Of a stretch of 33,155 nt of DNA, positions 10,448-20,372 are shown piece by piece (within the stretch, counting starts at the first letter, position 1; the number at the start of each line of letters is the position of its first letter). The notes under the pieces are model-generated. The model saw only the letters and a program-made list of their open reading frames with translations, was not told the DNA's origin and ran no database searches. This DNA is from Senegalia massiliensis (lineage in GTDB: Bacteria > Bacillota > Clostridia > Tissierellales > SIT17), in contig NZ_QXXA01000020.1 of the NCBI RefSeq assembly GCF_009911265.1, forward strand, positions 1 to 33,155. Reading direction: 5' to 3'. Both the position numbers and the translations under genes were made by a program.

Positions 10448-11797
10448 TTAATTACCTTTAAGCTCTTTTTCTATTTGCTCAATACTAGATTTAAGTTCTT
10501 TATCATTTTTAATACTATTAGATATTTTGTCATAAGCATGTATTACAGTAGTATGATCTCTTCCTCCAAATTCATCTCCTATTTTAGGCAATGATAAATC
10601 TGTAAGTTCACGTGATAAATACATTGCTATCTGTCTTGGATGAGATATTGAACGTGCTCTTTTTTTAGAATTAAAATCTTCAATCTTAACATTAAAATGT
10701 TTAGCTACTACTTTCTTTATGCGATTTACATCAATCTTTTCATTATTATTACCTGATATGATATCTTTTAATGCTTCATTAGCTAGCTCTATAGTAATAT
10801 CTTTATTTGTAAGAGAAGAATAAGCGATTATTCTTATTAATGCTCCTTCTAGCTCTCTTATATTAGAACGAATTTTGTTGGCAATAAATAAAAATACTTC
10901 ATTATCTATTTCTAAATTCTCTAAGTTTGCTTTCTTCTTTAATATTGCTATTCTAGTTTCTAAATCGGGTTGTTGAATATCTGCTATAAGCCCCCATTCA
11001 AATCTAGATCTTAATCTATCTTCAAGTGTAGGTATTTCTTTTGGTGGTCTATCACTTGATATTATAATTTGTTTGTTAGCTTCATGAAGTGCATTAAATG
11101 TATGGAAAAATTCTTCTTGAGTTCTTTCTTTTCCTGCAATAAATTGAATATCATCTATTAATAATACATCTACATGTCTATATTTATTTCTAAATTCTAC
11201 ATTTTTATCATCTCTTATAGAATTTATAAGCTCATTTGTAAATTTTTCTGATGAAACATAAGCAACATTTGCATTAGGATTTTGATCTAATATATAATGA
11301 CCTATTGCATTCATTAGATGGGTTTTTCCAAGTCCAACTCCACCATAAATAAATAAAGGATTATAAGCTTTTGCAGGTGCTTCAGCTACTGCAAGGGAAG
11401 CAGCATGTGCAAATCTATTACTATTACCTATTACAAATTGATCAAATGTATATTTTGGTCTTAGTTGAGATTTAAGAGGTATTTCAACTTGTTTCTCTTT
11501 ATTATTGGATTTATTTAAAGGCCTGTCTACATTTTTGTCCAAATCTTCTCCAGGAATAACAAATCTAATATCATAATTACTATTTGATACTTGATTTATA
11601 GAATTTTTAATGAGAGTTAAATAGCGACCCTCAAGAATTGATTTCGTAAATTCATTTGGAACAGCTAGTATTATGTCATTATTATCTATTGATACTGGAT
11701 TAATACTTTTTAACCATGTATTAAAACTAACTTCAGTGAGTTCTGCCTTTATTATTTTGAGAGTTCTAATCCATAAGTCATCTAAGTTATCTGACAT
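10448..11797 (-). CDS. dnaA: chromosomal replication initiator protein DnaA
   Basis: DnaA binds DnaA boxes, forms an ATP-bound filament and opens oriC. In 449 residues it shows domain I (about 1-80, [21 protein letters not shown]) and a short linker. The AAA+ domain has Walker A GGVGLGKT (152-159) and Walker B LLIDDIQF (212-219). The C-terminal DNA-binding domain carries the signature [19 protein letters not shown]. The start is ATG 11797, after TAGGAGGA. DnaA boxes lie on both sides, so autoregulation is likely. It is divergent from rpmH, the usual arrangement. Confidence 0.98.
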   Translation of the reverse strand: MSDNLDDLWIRTLKIIKAELTEVSFNTWLKSINPVSIDNNDIILAVPNEFTKSILEGRYLTLIKNSINQVSNSNYDIRFVIPGEDLDKNVDRPLNKSNNKEKQVEIPLKSQLRPKYTFDQFVIGNSNRFAHAASLAVAEAPAKAYNPLFIYGGVGLGKTHLMNAIGHYILDQNPNANVAYVSSEKFTNELINSIRDDKNVEFRNKYRHVDVLLIDDIQFIAGKERTQEEFFHTFNALHEANKQIIISSDRPPKEIPTLEDRLRSRFEWGLIADIQQPDLETRIAILKKKANLENLEIDNEVFLFIANKIRSNIRELEGALIRIIAYSSLTNKDITIELANEALKDIISGNNNEKIDVNRIKKVVAKHFNVKIEDFNSKKRARSISHPRQIAMYLSRELTDLSLPKIGDEFGGRDHTTVIHAYDKISNSIKNDKELKSSIEQIEKELKGN

Positions 11798-12258
11798 TCA
11801 TTGTCCTCCTATCTTAAAGTAATGTAAAAAAATATAATCTATAATATAAACATAGTTATCCACAAGAATTATTTTATAAATATGAAAAAATCAATAAAAA
11901 TAATCCACAAAAAAAAGCAAATATCATGTGAATAATATGTGTATAGAGGTAAAAAAATAAAGTTTAATTATATAAAAACATGTTATCAACAAAATAATAT
12001 ACTTTATAATTGTTGACTAAAAAAAGAGAAATAAACAGTATTTAGTAAAATTATTAAATATAAATTCCACAGAAAAATTTAGTTATACACAATTTAATCC
12101 ACAACCTGTGTATAACTGTTAATATTCTCAATAATTTAATCCACATTTTTATTAATAATATCAAAAAAAATGCAAACAATCAACAAAATAAAAAAGATAT
12201 CCACAAAAATAACATGATGTGAATAAAAATATTAACAGAGAAAATATTATGAGAAAGC
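11798..12258. other. oriC: DnaA-box cluster upstream of dnaA (second oriC part)
   Basis: This AT-rich gap holds one perfect box TTATCCACA (11856-11864). One-mismatch boxes lie at 11901-11909, 11927-11935 (minus), 11983-11991, 12083-12091, 12095-12103, 12107-12115 (minus), 12137-12145, 12197-12205 and 12218-12226 (minus). Three of them stand 12 nt apart at 12083, 12095 and 12107. Together with 10220-10447 this makes a two-part origin flanking dnaA, as in B. subtilis. No coding sequence was found. The dnaA promoter must lie here, but I could not identify a convincing one. Confidence 0.85.
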
Positions 12259-12287
12259 TTGACATACCCCAATGAAATAGCTATAAT
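12259..12287 (+). promoter_or_regulatory. SigA promoter of rpmH
   Basis: A perfect -35 TTGACA (12259-12264), a 17-nt spacer and a perfect -10 TATAAT (12282-12287) precede rpmH, leaving a leader of about 85 nt. It points away from dnaA and drives rpmH-rnpA and perhaps genes beyond. Confidence 0.88.
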
Positions 12288-12378
12288 CAATAAGTAGTGC
12301 TTAAATTAAAAAATCTGGAAGTTACCATATAAATATATTATATTTTTTGAGGTAGCAAATCTAAAGGGGGTGTACTTA

Positions 12379-12513
12379 ATGAAGAGAACATACCAACCTA
12401 AAAAAAGACAAAGAAGTAGAGAACATGGGTTTAGAAAAAGAATGAAAAATAAATCAGGAAGAAATGTCCTACAAAGACGTAGAAGAAAAGGCAGAAAAAG
12501 ATTGTCTGCATAA
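12379..12513 (+). CDS. rpmH: 50S ribosomal protein L34
   Basis: This small gene encodes a 44-residue, very Arg/Lys-rich protein starting [20 protein letters not shown] and ending [12 protein letters not shown], which is L34 throughout. It is a component of the large ribosomal subunit. GGGGGTG lies 7-8 nt before the ATG. It is divergent from dnaA and precedes rnpA, the universal bacterial arrangement. Confidence 0.97.
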   Translation: MKRTYQPKKRQRSREHGFRKRMKNKSGRNVLQRRRRKGRKRLSA

Positions 12514-12534
12514 GGCCGCATTAGTGGCCTTTTT
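12512..12534 (+). terminator. hairpin with U run after rpmH
   Basis: AAGGCC (12512-12517) pairs with GGCCTT (12526-12531) across an 8-nt loop, followed by TTT. The hairpin starts inside the rpmH stop codon. It is probably a partial terminator lowering rnpA expression relative to rpmH. Confidence 0.65.
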
Positions 12535-12565
12535 ATTCAATCTAATATCATTAGAGGAGTTTTAG

Positions 12566-12901
12566 ATGAATAAAATAGAAAGTCTTAAAAACAATAGAGA
12601 GTTTAGAAGAGTATATGATAAAGGAAAGTCACTATCTAATAAATATTTAGTAATTTTTTTTATTAGAAATGGATTAGAACATAATAGAGTAGGTTTTTCT
12701 GTAACAAAAAAGATAGGAAATGCTGTAATTAGAAATAGAGTAAAAAGACTTATAAAAGAAGCTTTTAGACTAAATAGTGAAGGTATAAATCAGGGATATG
12801 ATATTATATTGTTAGCTAGAATAAGGTGCAATCAAGCTACTTATGTAGATATAGAAAAATCAATTCTAAATTTATTTAAAAGAAGTAAATTAAATAATTA
12901 A
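12566..12901 (+). CDS. rnpA: ribonuclease P protein component
   Basis: This 111-residue basic protein carries the RNR signature within GFSVTKKIGNAVIRNRVKRLIKEAFR. It helps the RNase P RNA bind pre-tRNA and mature its 5' end. The ATG at 12566 follows GAGGAG. It lies between rpmH and yidD in the standard order. Confidence 0.95.
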   Translation: MNKIESLKNNREFRRVYDKGKSLSNKYLVIFFIRNGLEHNRVGFSVTKKIGNAVIRNRVKRLIKEAFRLNSEGINQGYDIILLARIRCNQATYVDIEKSILNLFKRSKLNN

Positions 12902-12919
12902 ACAGAAAGGCTGTTTATA

Positions 12920-13141
12920 GTGAAGTGTATAATTAAAAAAATTATAATACTTTATCAGAGATACATTTCACCAATGAAAGGAAGAACCTGTAGATTTTAT
13001 CCAACTTGTTCAGCTTATAGTTTAGAGGCCATTGAAAAATTAGGCGTTTTTAGAGGTAGCATAAAATCAATTTGGAGAATATTGAGGTGTAATCCTTTTA
13101 ATTCTGGAGGATATGATCCAGTAGAAAAAAATAAAAAATAA
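12920..13141 (+). CDS. yidD: membrane protein insertion efficiency factor YidD
   Basis: This 73-residue protein has the conserved core [29 protein letters not shown] with its cysteines, and ends with [12 protein letters not shown]. YidD is a small membrane-associated protein assisting YidC. The start is GTG at 12920, with AGAAAGG upstream. It directly precedes yidC, as in many bacteria. Confidence 0.93.
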   Translation: MKCIIKKIIILYQRYISPMKGRTCRFYPTCSAYSLEAIEKLGVFRGSIKSIWRILRCNPFNSGGYDPVEKNKK

Positions 13142-13176
13142 CTGTACTGTAACTTTTAAGGGGGTTAAATTTAATT

Positions 13177-13887
13177 ATGGATATCTTTGCTCGTCCCTTG
13201 GGAAAACTAGTTGATTTTATATATAATTTTGTTGCAGGGGCTAATTTAGATTTTGAATCTTTCTCAGCTTATGCAATATCAATTATAATTGCTACTATAA
13301 TAGTTAAACTTATTATATTACCTTTAACATTAAAGCAAACAAAATCAATGAAAAACATGCAAAAAATTCAACCTAAGATGCAAGAACTACAAAAGAAATA
13401 TAAGAATGATAAAGAAACTTTAAATATGAAAACAATGGAATTATATAAAGAATATAAAGTAAATCCTTTTGGAGGATGTCTCCCTTTACTTATACAATTT
13501 CCAATAATAATTGGATTTTTTAGAGTTCTTAGAGAGCCAGTAAAATATGTATTTGAATCTCCAGAAGCATATGATGCAATAAACAAGAGTTTTTTATGGA
13601 TAGATAACTTAAAAGATACTGATCTTTGGATATTACCAATAGTTGCAGCACTAACTACTTATTTCCAAAGTAAAATGATGACAGCACAACAACCTAGTAA
13701 TGGAGACAATGCAGCTCAATCTAGTCAAAAGATGATGACTACTATAATGCCTATTATGATATTATTTTTTGCAAGATCTGTTCCTGCTGGACTTGCTCTA
13801 TATTGGGTAATAAGTAATACATTCCAAATAGTGCAACAATTTATTATAAATAGAAATGCAGGAGCACTTAAGGAGGATATAAAATAA
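13177..13887 (+). CDS. yidC: membrane protein insertase YidC/OxaA (SpoIIIJ-like)
   Basis: YidC inserts proteins into the cytoplasmic membrane, alone or with Sec. The 236-residue Gram-positive form has hydrophobic segments near residues 30-50 (AISIIIATIIVKLIILPLTL), 95-115 (PLLIQFPIIIGFF), 145-160 and 185-225, separated by a basic cytosolic loop. The Arg needed for the hydrophilic groove is likely in the IVKLIILPLTLKQ segment or nearby; I did not place it exactly. There is no obvious lipobox cysteine at the start. GGGGG is the ribosome-binding site. The jag start follows one nt after the yidC stop. Confidence 0.95.
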   Translation: MDIFARPLGKLVDFIYNFVAGANLDFESFSAYAISIIIATIIVKLIILPLTLKQTKSMKNMQKIQPKMQELQKKYKNDKETLNMKTMELYKEYKVNPFGGCLPLLIQFPIIIGFFRVLREPVKYVFESPEAYDAINKSFLWIDNLKDTDLWILPIVAALTTYFQSKMMTAQQPSNGDNAAQSSQKMMTTIMPIMILFFARSVPAGLALYWVISNTFQIVQQFIINRNAGALKEDIK

Positions 13888-13888
13888 T

Positions 13889-14515
13889 ATGAAATCAATT
13901 ATTATTTCTTCAAAAACTGTTCAAGATGCTATAAAAGAAGGAGTTCAAAAGTTAAATGTAGATAGGGACAGAGTAAGTATTGAAATATTAGAAGAACCTA
14001 ATAAAGGATTTTTAGGATTTATAGGTTCAAAAGATGCTAAAGTTAAAATAACTGTAAAAAATGACCCTAAAGAACAAGCTACAAACTTTTTAAATACACT
14101 TTTAGAAAAAATGGAAATTAAGGCTGATATAAGGATGAGCTTAGTTGGGGACATTTTAGAAATAGAAGTTATAGGTGAAAACTCTGAGGATATGGGAGCT
14201 ATTATTGGTAAAAGAGGAAATACATTAGATTCAATTCAATATATTATAAGTCTTATTGTAAACAAAGATAGAGAAGAATATTTAAAAGTACTTTTAGATA
14301 CTGAAAATTACAGAAAAAAAAGAGAAGAGACACTTATAAGACTTGCTAAAAAGATGGCTGGAAAAGCAAAAAGAACTAGGAAAAAAATAAGACTTGAATC
14401 AATGAATCCTTATGAAAGAAGAATAATTCATTTTGCACTTCAATCAGATCCTTATATAAAAACATTTAGTGAAGGTAAGGAACCAAATAGAAAAGTTGTA
14501 ATAGATATTAAATAA
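13889..14515 (+). CDS. jag: RNA-binding protein Jag/KhpB (EloR)
   Basis: This 208-residue protein has three domains: Jag_N (about 1-50, with NKGFLGFIGSKDAKV), a KH domain (about 75-145, with the loop IIGKRGNTLDSIQYI) and a C-terminal R3H domain (MNPYERRIIHFALQ). Relatives bind RNA together with KhpA and affect cell elongation and division. It is the last gene of the rpmH-yidC cluster, with a strong terminator just after it. Confidence 0.94.
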   Translation: MKSIIISSKTVQDAIKEGVQKLNVDRDRVSIEILEEPNKGFLGFIGSKDAKVKITVKNDPKEQATNFLNTLLEKMEIKADIRMSLVGDILEIEVIGENSEDMGAIIGKRGNTLDSIQYIISLIVNKDREEYLKVLLDTENYRKKREETLIRLAKKMAGKAKRTRKKIRLESMNPYERRIIHFALQSDPYIKTFSEGKEPNRKVVIDIK

Positions 14516-14523
14516 AATTATGT

Positions 14524-14547
14524 AAACCCAGTTTAAAAACTGGGTTT
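14524..14547 (+). terminator. terminator after jag
   Basis: AAACCCAGTTT and AAACTGGGTTT form a perfect 11-bp inverted repeat 9 nt after the jag stop, followed by a U-rich stretch. A candidate -10 TATAAT (14574-14579) for the mnmE operon follows, without a clear -35. Confidence 0.85.
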
Positions 14548-14612
14548 ATGTTATTTATTTGGGTAAATTAAGGTATAATATATAATAAGTAAAATATAAG
14601 AGGTGAATAAAA

Positions 14613-15998
14613 GTGGATATAGATACTATTGCTGCTATTGCTACTGCACCAGGTGAAGCTGGTATTGGAATAGTTCGCTTAAGTGGTAAAGAAGCAGTTA
14701 ATATTGCAGATAAAATCTTTAGAGGTAAAAAAGATATATCATTAAAAAATAGAGAAACTAGAAAATTACATTATGGTCATATAATTGATCCCGAAAATGA
14801 TAAAACAATAGATGAAGTTTTAATTGTGTATATGAAAGCACCATATACCTATACTACAGAAGATGTAGTGGAAATAAATTGTCATGGAGGTATAATATCT
14901 GTTAGAAGAATACTTGAAATAGTATTAAACAATGGAGCTAGAATAGCTGAAGAAGGTGAATTTACTAAAAGAGCTTTTATGAATGGACGAATTGATCTTA
15001 CACAAGCCGAAGCTGTTATGGATTTAATAAGTGCAAAAACAGATTCAAGTTTTGATGTTTCTCTTAATCAACTTGAAGGTGCTCTTTCAAAAGAAGTAAG
15101 AGTTTTAAGGGAATCAGTTCTTAAAATGCTTGCTCAAATTGAAGCTACAATTGATTTTCCTGATGAAGATGATGTAGAGGAAATGGCATATGAAAAAATG
15201 CAAGAAGAAGGAGAATTTATATTTAAAACTATAGAAGGATTACTTTCTACAGCTTATTCAGGAAAGATAATTAAAGAAGGACTTAAAACTATAATACTTG
15301 GTAAACCCAATGTAGGAAAATCTTCTTTAATGAATGCTATATTAAGAGAAAATAGAGCTATAGTTACAGAAATACCAGGAACCACTAGAGATATAATAGA
15401 AGAATATGTTAATCTGAATGGAATTCCTCTTAGAATTGTAGATACTGCTGGAATAAGAGAAACAGAAGATATAGTAGAAAAAATAGGTGTAGATAGAGCA
15501 AAAGAACTTGTAGATAAAGGTGATTTAGCTATTGTTGTATTTGATGCTTCAGAAGAGATTTCTGATGAAGATAAAAATATAATTGAACTTGTAAAAAATA
15601 AAAAGTCTATTATATTATTAAATAAGACTGATTTGGAAATAAAAACATCAATAGAAACTTTAAAAAATTATCTTCCAAATAAAACTATATTAAACACTTC
15701 TATGTTAAAAGGAGAAGGTTTAGAAAAGTTAGAGAAAACAATAAAAGATATGTTCTTTAAAGGCGATGTGAAAATAAATGATAGCATTATAATAAATAAT
15801 GTAAGACATAAAGATTTACTTTTAAAAGCTAAAAAGAATATAGAAGAAGCATTAGAATCAATAGAAATGAATATGCCTATTGATTGTATAGAAGTAGATG
15901 TTAAAGAATGTTATGATAACTTAGGTGAAATAAATGGTGATACAGTAGGAGAAGATATTATAGATAGAATATTTAGTGATTTCTGTATCGGAAAATAA
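14613..15998 (+). CDS. mnmE: tRNA-modifying GTPase MnmE
   Basis: With MnmG this GTPase forms the complex that installs the carboxymethylaminomethyl or related group on U34 of certain tRNAs. The 461-residue protein has the N-terminal tetrahydrofolate-binding domain ([22 protein letters not shown]), a helical domain and the G domain. G1 is GKPNVGKS (230-237), then GTTRD, DTAGIRE and NKTD. It ends with the family signature FCIGK. The start is GTG 14613 with AAGAGGTGA upstream. It lies 11 nt upstream of mnmG in one operon. Confidence 0.96.
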   Translation: MDIDTIAAIATAPGEAGIGIVRLSGKEAVNIADKIFRGKKDISLKNRETRKLHYGHIIDPENDKTIDEVLIVYMKAPYTYTTEDVVEINCHGGIISVRRILEIVLNNGARIAEEGEFTKRAFMNGRIDLTQAEAVMDLISAKTDSSFDVSLNQLEGALSKEVRVLRESVLKMLAQIEATIDFPDEDDVEEMAYEKMQEEGEFIFKTIEGLLSTAYSGKIIKEGLKTIILGKPNVGKSSLMNAILRENRAIVTEIPGTTRDIIEEYVNLNGIPLRIVDTAGIRETEDIVEKIGVDRAKELVDKGDLAIVVFDASEEISDEDKNIIELVKNKKSIILLNKTDLEIKTSIETLKNYLPNKTILNTSMLKGEGLEKLEKTIKDMFFKGDVKINDSIIINNVRHKDLLLKAKKNIEEALESIEMNMPIDCIEVDVKECYDNLGEINGDTVGEDIIDRIFSDFCIGK

Positions 15999-16009
15999 GG
16001 AGTGAAAAA

Positions 16010-17920
16010 ATGGATAATTCTATTAAATATGATGCAGGTAGTTATGATGTTATAGTTGTTGGAGCAGGACACTCTGGAGTAGAAGCTGCTCTTGCACCAG
16101 CGAGAATGGGACTTAAAACATTAATTTTAACAATGAGTTTAGATTCTATTGCACTAATGCCATGTAATCCTTCAATAGGAGGTACAGGTAAAGGTCATTT
16201 GGTTAGGGAAATTGATGCATTAGGTGGAGAAATGGGTCTTAATATTGATAGAACATTTATTCAGTCAAAAATGCTCAACACATCTAAAGGGCCAGCAGTT
16301 CATTCACTTAGAACTCAGGCTGATAAAGGTAAATATCATATAGAAATGAAAAAAGTTTTAGAAAATCAGGAAAATCTTGATTTAAAACAAGGGGAAGTAA
16401 TAGATTTAGAAGTTAAAAATGGAAAAGTTCAAGGTGTATTTACTAGAACAGGAGCTTATTATTCAGCTAAAACTGTTATATTATCTACAGGGACTTATTT
16501 AAGAGGAAGAATTTATATAGGAGAAGTAAATTATTCTGGAGGTCCCAATGGACTAGCACCATCTATAAACTTAACCAAGCCATTAGAAGATTTAGATATT
16601 GAATTTAGAAGATTTAAAACTGGTACTCCAGCTAGAATTCATAGAGATTCAATTAATTTTGAAAAAATGGTTGTTCAACCAGGAGATGATGAAATTGTAC
16701 CATTTTCTTTTATGAATGATACAATCAAAAAAGGTCAAGAGTTATGCTATTTAACCTATACAAATGTAGATACACATAAAATAATCATGAAGAATTTAGA
16801 TAAATCTCCAATGTATAGTGGTAAAATGGAAGGTAAAGGACCTAGATATTGCCCTTCTATTGAAGATAAAGTTGTAAGATTTGCTGATAAAAATAAACAT
16901 CAAATATTTATAGAACCTGAAGGATTAGATACTAAAGAGATGTATGTACAAGGAATGAGCACTACACTTCCTGCAGAAATTCAAGTAGATATGCTTAAGA
17001 CAGTACCAGGACTTGAGAATGTAAAGATCATGAGAGAAGCTTATGCAATAGAATATGATTGTATTGATCCTACAAAACTTAAAAGAACCTTGGAATATAA
17101 AGATATTGAAAATCTATATTTTGCAGGCCAAATAAATGGTTCATCAGGCTATGAAGAAGCAGCAAGTCAAGGTCTTATTGCAGGAATAAATGCTAGTTTA
17201 AGAGTAAAAGAAAAAGATGAGCTTATATTAGATAGATCTGAAGCATATATAGGTGTTCTAATAGATGATTTAGTTACTAAAGGAACAGATGAACCATATA
17301 GAATGATGACTGCTAGAGCAGAATATAGACTTACATTAAGACAAGATAATGCAGATTTAAGACTTACAGAAAAAAGCTATAATATTGGTCTTGCTACAGA
17401 AGAAAGATATAAAAAAATGCTAGAGAAAAAAGAATTAATGATAGAAGAATTAAACAGATTAAAAGAAATTCAAATAACGCCTACAGATGAAACTAATGAA
17501 TTTTTAGAATCTATAGGAAGTGTGCCTTTAAAATCACCTACGAAATTGTATGATCTGATAAAAAGGCCTGAAATAAAATATGAAAAAACTAAAAAATTAG
17601 ATGCTGAAAGACCACAATTACCTAGAGATGTACAAATGCAAGTTGAAATCCAAATTAAATATGAGGGATATATAAAAAAACAAATGAAACAAATTGAACA
17701 ATTTAAAAAATTAGAAAAGAAAAAAATTCCTCAAAATATAAAGTATAATAATATAAAGGGACTTAGACTTGAAGCAAGACAAAAGTTAGAAGATATTAGA
17801 CCAGACTCTGTAGGTCAAGCATCTAGAATATCAGGAGTTTCACCTGCAGATATTAATGTTTTATTAGTATATTTAGAGCAACAAAGAAGACTTAAAAAAG
17901 AGAGTGATAATATTGAGTAA
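16010..17920 (+). CDS. mnmG: tRNA uridine-5-carboxymethylaminomethyl modification enzyme MnmG (GidA)
   Basis: MnmG is the FAD-dependent partner of MnmE. The 636-residue protein begins with the dinucleotide-binding [21 protein letters not shown]. It has [29 protein letters not shown] and [12 protein letters not shown], and the C-terminal helical domain for MnmE and tRNA binding ([20 protein letters not shown]). The ribosome-binding site is AAGGAGTGA. It overlaps the start of rsmG, so the three genes are one operon. Confidence 0.97.
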   Translation: MDNSIKYDAGSYDVIVVGAGHSGVEAALAPARMGLKTLILTMSLDSIALMPCNPSIGGTGKGHLVREIDALGGEMGLNIDRTFIQSKMLNTSKGPAVHSLRTQADKGKYHIEMKKVLENQENLDLKQGEVIDLEVKNGKVQGVFTRTGAYYSAKTVILSTGTYLRGRIYIGEVNYSGGPNGLAPSINLTKPLEDLDIEFRRFKTGTPARIHRDSINFEKMVVQPGDDEIVPFSFMNDTIKKGQELCYLTYTNVDTHKIIMKNLDKSPMYSGKMEGKGPRYCPSIEDKVVRFADKNKHQIFIEPEGLDTKEMYVQGMSTTLPAEIQVDMLKTVPGLENVKIMREAYAIEYDCIDPTKLKRTLEYKDIENLYFAGQINGSSGYEEAASQGLIAGINASLRVKEKDELILDRSEAYIGVLIDDLVTKGTDEPYRMMTARAEYRLTLRQDNADLRLTEKSYNIGLATEERYKKMLEKKELMIEELNRLKEIQITPTDETNEFLESIGSVPLKSPTKLYDLIKRPEIKYEKTKKLDAERPQLPRDVQMQVEIQIKYEGYIKKQMKQIEQFKKLEKKKIPQNIKYNNIKGLRLEARQKLEDIRPDSVGQASRISGVSPADINVLLVYLEQQRRLKKESDNIE

Positions 17921-18629
17921 TGTAGATACTTTAGTAGAAGGATTACCTAAATTAAATTTAAATATAGAGCCTGAAGGTATAGATAAATTCAGGCTCTATA
18001 AAGACTTACTTAAGGAATGGAATGAAAAAATAAATATTACTGCAATAAAAGAAGATAGTGAAATAGATATAAAACATTTTTTAGATAGTTTAACTATATT
18101 TAGGACAGATATAATAAAAGATAATGCTAAAATAATTGATATTGGTACAGGTGGAGGATTTCCTGGTATCCCTATAAAAATAAAAAACACTAGTACAGAA
18201 GTAGTATTATTAGATAGTTTAAATAAAAGGGTTAAGTTTTTAAATGAAGTAATAAAACAATTAAATCTAAAAAATATAAAAGCAATTCATGGTAGAGCAG
18301 AAGATTTTGGTATAGACAAAGAATATAGAGAACAATTTGATATAGCTGTATCACGTGCAGTAGCACCTTTAAATATACTTTTAGAATATTCTCTTCCATT
18401 TGTAAAAAAAGATGGATTCTTTATTTCTATGAAAGGTCCACAAATATATGAAGAAATAGAAGAAGCAGATAAGGCATTAAAAATACTTGGAGGACAAGTA
18501 CAAGAAAAATATGAAGTTGAATTACCATTTAGTGATATCACTCATGTATTGTTAGTTATAAAGAAAATAAAACAAACTCCGACAAAATATCCTAGGAAAG
18601 CTGGTAAACCAAAACAAAAGCCATTATAA
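17913..18629 (+). CDS. rsmG: 16S rRNA (guanine-N7)-methyltransferase RsmG (GidB)
   Basis: RsmG methylates the N7 of a guanine in the 16S rRNA 530 loop. The SAM-binding motif [28 protein letters not shown] and [14 protein letters not shown] are clear. I prefer the TTG start at 17913 ([10 protein letters not shown], 238 residues) with GAGTGAT upstream; GTG at 17904 is an alternative adding three residues. The start overlaps the mnmG stop. The Lys/Pro-rich tail ends at 18629. No known terminator follows in the 127 nt before noc. Confidence 0.93.
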   Translation: MSNVDTLVEGLPKLNLNIEPEGIDKFRLYKDLLKEWNEKINITAIKEDSEIDIKHFLDSLTIFRTDIIKDNAKIIDIGTGGGFPGIPIKIKNTSTEVVLLDSLNKRVKFLNEVIKQLNLKNIKAIHGRAEDFGIDKEYREQFDIAVSRAVAPLNILLEYSLPFVKKDGFFISMKGPQIYEEIEEADKALKILGGQVQEKYEVELPFSDITHVLLVIKKIKQTPTKYPRKAGKPKQKPL

Positions 18630-18756
18630 ATAGTAGAATTTTGGTGATTTATAGAAAACGAAAATTTAATTATTCTAGATAAAAAAGAAGGAATTAGAAG
18701 ATTTTTAGAGAAATAAATAGTATAATAGTTATAAGCTTTTCGGGGAGGATGATACG

Positions 18757-19572
18757 ATGAATTATGTTAACAAAGAAATAACAAATATACCTATAGATCA
18801 GATAAAACCAAACCCTTATCAACCAAGGAAAAATTTCAGCAAAAAATCTATAGAAGAATTAAGTAGATCAATAAATGTATATGGGGTACTTCAACCAATA
18901 AGTGTTAGAAAAATAGCAGAAAACAATTATGAATTAGTTGCAGGAGAACGTCGTCTTCGAGCAGCAGAATTATTAAACCTTGAAAGTATTCCAGCTATTT
19001 TAGTAAATATGAAAGATCAAGACTCTGCAATGCTTGCCTTAATAGAAAATCTTCAGAGAGAAGATTTAAATTTTTTAGAAGAAGCAGAAGGGTATAATAA
19101 TTTAATAAATGATCATGGATTAACTCAACAAGAATTGGCAGAGCGTGTAGGTAAAAATCAATCTACTATAGCAAATAAACTAAGAGTACTTAGACTTCCT
19201 GAAGAAATTAAAAAGACTTTAGTAGAAAATTCCCTATCTGAGAGACATGCAAGAGCACTTTTAAAATTGCCAGAAGAAGAATTACAATACAAAGTGTTAG
19301 ACAAAATAATTAAAAATGACCTTACTGTTAAAAAAACGGAAAACTTAATAAAATCCTTGTTAGAGGATTTAACTGAAATAAAAGAAGAACAAGAACAAAA
19401 AGCAAAACAAAATATAAAGTCATTAATTAATTTTAAAATATATTTAAATACATTGAAAAATGCATATACTGCAATAAAAGATAGTGGCATAGAAGCAAAA
19501 TATCAGGAAAAAGATACAGGTGACTTTATAGAAGTAACAGTAAAAATTCCAAAGAATAAAAAAATAATATAA
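18757..19572 (+). CDS. noc: nucleoid occlusion protein Noc (ParB family)
   Basis: This 271-residue ParB-like protein has the CTP-binding motifs AGERRLRAA and ENLQRED, and a helix-turn-helix (GLTQQELAERVGKNQSTIANKLRVL). It is immediately downstream of rsmG, the position of Noc in B. subtilis, and lies in addition to a separate spo0J. By family, Noc prevents Z-ring assembly over the nucleoid after spreading on DNA as a CTP clamp. It could be a second ParB instead. The start at ATG 18757 follows GGGGAGGATGA. Confidence 0.9.
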   Translation: MNYVNKEITNIPIDQIKPNPYQPRKNFSKKSIEELSRSINVYGVLQPISVRKIAENNYELVAGERRLRAAELLNLESIPAILVNMKDQDSAMLALIENLQREDLNFLEEAEGYNNLINDHGLTQQELAERVGKNQSTIANKLRVLRLPEEIKKTLVENSLSERHARALLKLPEEELQYKVLDKIIKNDLTVKKTENLIKSLLEDLTEIKEEQEQKAKQNIKSLINFKIYLNTLKNAYTAIKDSGIEAKYQEKDTGDFIEVTVKIPKNKKII

Positions 19573-19575
19573 ATT

Positions 19576-19613
19576 AAAATTGTCATTCCTTTAGCTAAAG
19601 GAATGACAATTTT
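19576..19613. terminator. bidirectional terminator between noc and the glycosylase
   Basis: A perfect 38-bp palindrome, AAAATTGTCATTCCTTTAG and its complement, lies between the converging genes noc and mpg, with A and T runs on its flanks. It can end transcription from both sides. Its right arm contains the stop codon of the glycosylase. Confidence 0.93.
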
Positions 19614-20223
19614 ATCTTCTACTCACATAATCACTATCATCAATATAAAATCTCCAAAGAAAATCTTTTGCTTCTTCAGCATAATTAATACCAATTCTTT
19701 TACTTTCTATAATTTCAAATTGTTCTTTTTCACCTTCACAAATATAGATAACATCACCTGTTAAGTCATATCCATTTATGTCCCGGGTAATACCAAGTGC
19801 TTGAGTTAACTTTCCTGGACCATTAGTTAGGTTTTTAATTTGTTTTTTTGTAAGTTCATTATACATTTTACCAAATCTATTTAAAGATATAGTATCAAGT
19901 TCATTTATAGGTTGGACTCCTCTTAAAAGTACTCCTTGTGGAATATTTTTACCACCTGATACTACATTTAAGCAATTATAAATACCATATATAAGATAGA
20001 CATAAGCATGACCTGCATCTTTAAACATTGTTTCAGTTCTTTTAGTTCGTCTATTTTTATATGTATGGGATGCTTTATCATCTTCACCCATATAAGCTTC
20101 TACTTCTACAATTTTTGATATGAACTTTTTATTGTTTTTATTTAAAACTAAGTATTTACCTAATAAATCTTTAGACAAATCTAGTGCAGACTTTCTATAA
20201 AATTTTCTGTTTAATTTATGCAT
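19612..20223 (-). CDS. mpg: DNA-3-methyladenine glycosylase (AAG/MPG family)
   Basis: This 203-residue protein matches the AAG-type fold: LLGKYLVL, IVEVEAYMGEDDKASHTY (catalytic Glu in VEAY), AYVYLIYGIYNCLNVVSG, GVLLRGVQP and LTNGPGKLTQALGITRD. It removes alkylated purines such as 3-methyladenine in base excision repair. It is on the minus strand, head-on to the fork and between noc and soj, which are usually closer together. I regard it as an insertion in this conserved block. The start ATG 20223 follows AAAAGGAGAATTCT. Confidence 0.93.
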   Translation of the reverse strand: MHKLNRKFYRKSALDLSKDLLGKYLVLNKNNKKFISKIVEVEAYMGEDDKASHTYKNRRTKRTETMFKDAGHAYVYLIYGIYNCLNVVSGGKNIPQGVLLRGVQPINELDTISLNRFGKMYNELTKKQIKNLTNGPGKLTQALGITRDINGYDLTGDVIYICEGEKEQFEIIESKRIGINYAEEAKDFLWRFYIDDSDYVSRR

Positions 20224-20372
20224 AGAATTCTCCTTTTCAAGTATGTAAATAGTTAAATATTACCTTATATATCCTATACCCAAAACAACTATAAATTATA
20301 AATAGGTATATAAATATAATAAAAATTTGATATAATGATATATAATAAAGGAATATGAGTGGAGATGATTTC

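Noticed and set aside
10600-10616. TTCACGTGAT inside dnaA as a possible parS.
   Set aside because: Only the central CACGTG plus few flanking bases match; it is in conserved coding sequence (SRELT).
11850-11890. A dnaA promoter on the minus strand (TTGTGG ... TATTAT-like).
   Set aside because: The match is poor and the AT content makes such hits frequent; not listed as a feature.
18640-18718. A short open stretch after rsmG reading FIENENLIILDKKEGIRRFLEK then stop (plus strand), possibly the tail of a lost gene.
   Set aside because: Only about 22 codons, no start codon or ribosome-binding site and no family I recognise; it may be chance in AT-rich DNA.
19782-19787. CCCGGG near noc, possibly a Noc-binding site (consensus ATTTCCCGGGAAAT).
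   Set aside because: The flanks do not match the consensus, and the bases encode the conserved ITRD motif of the glycosylase.
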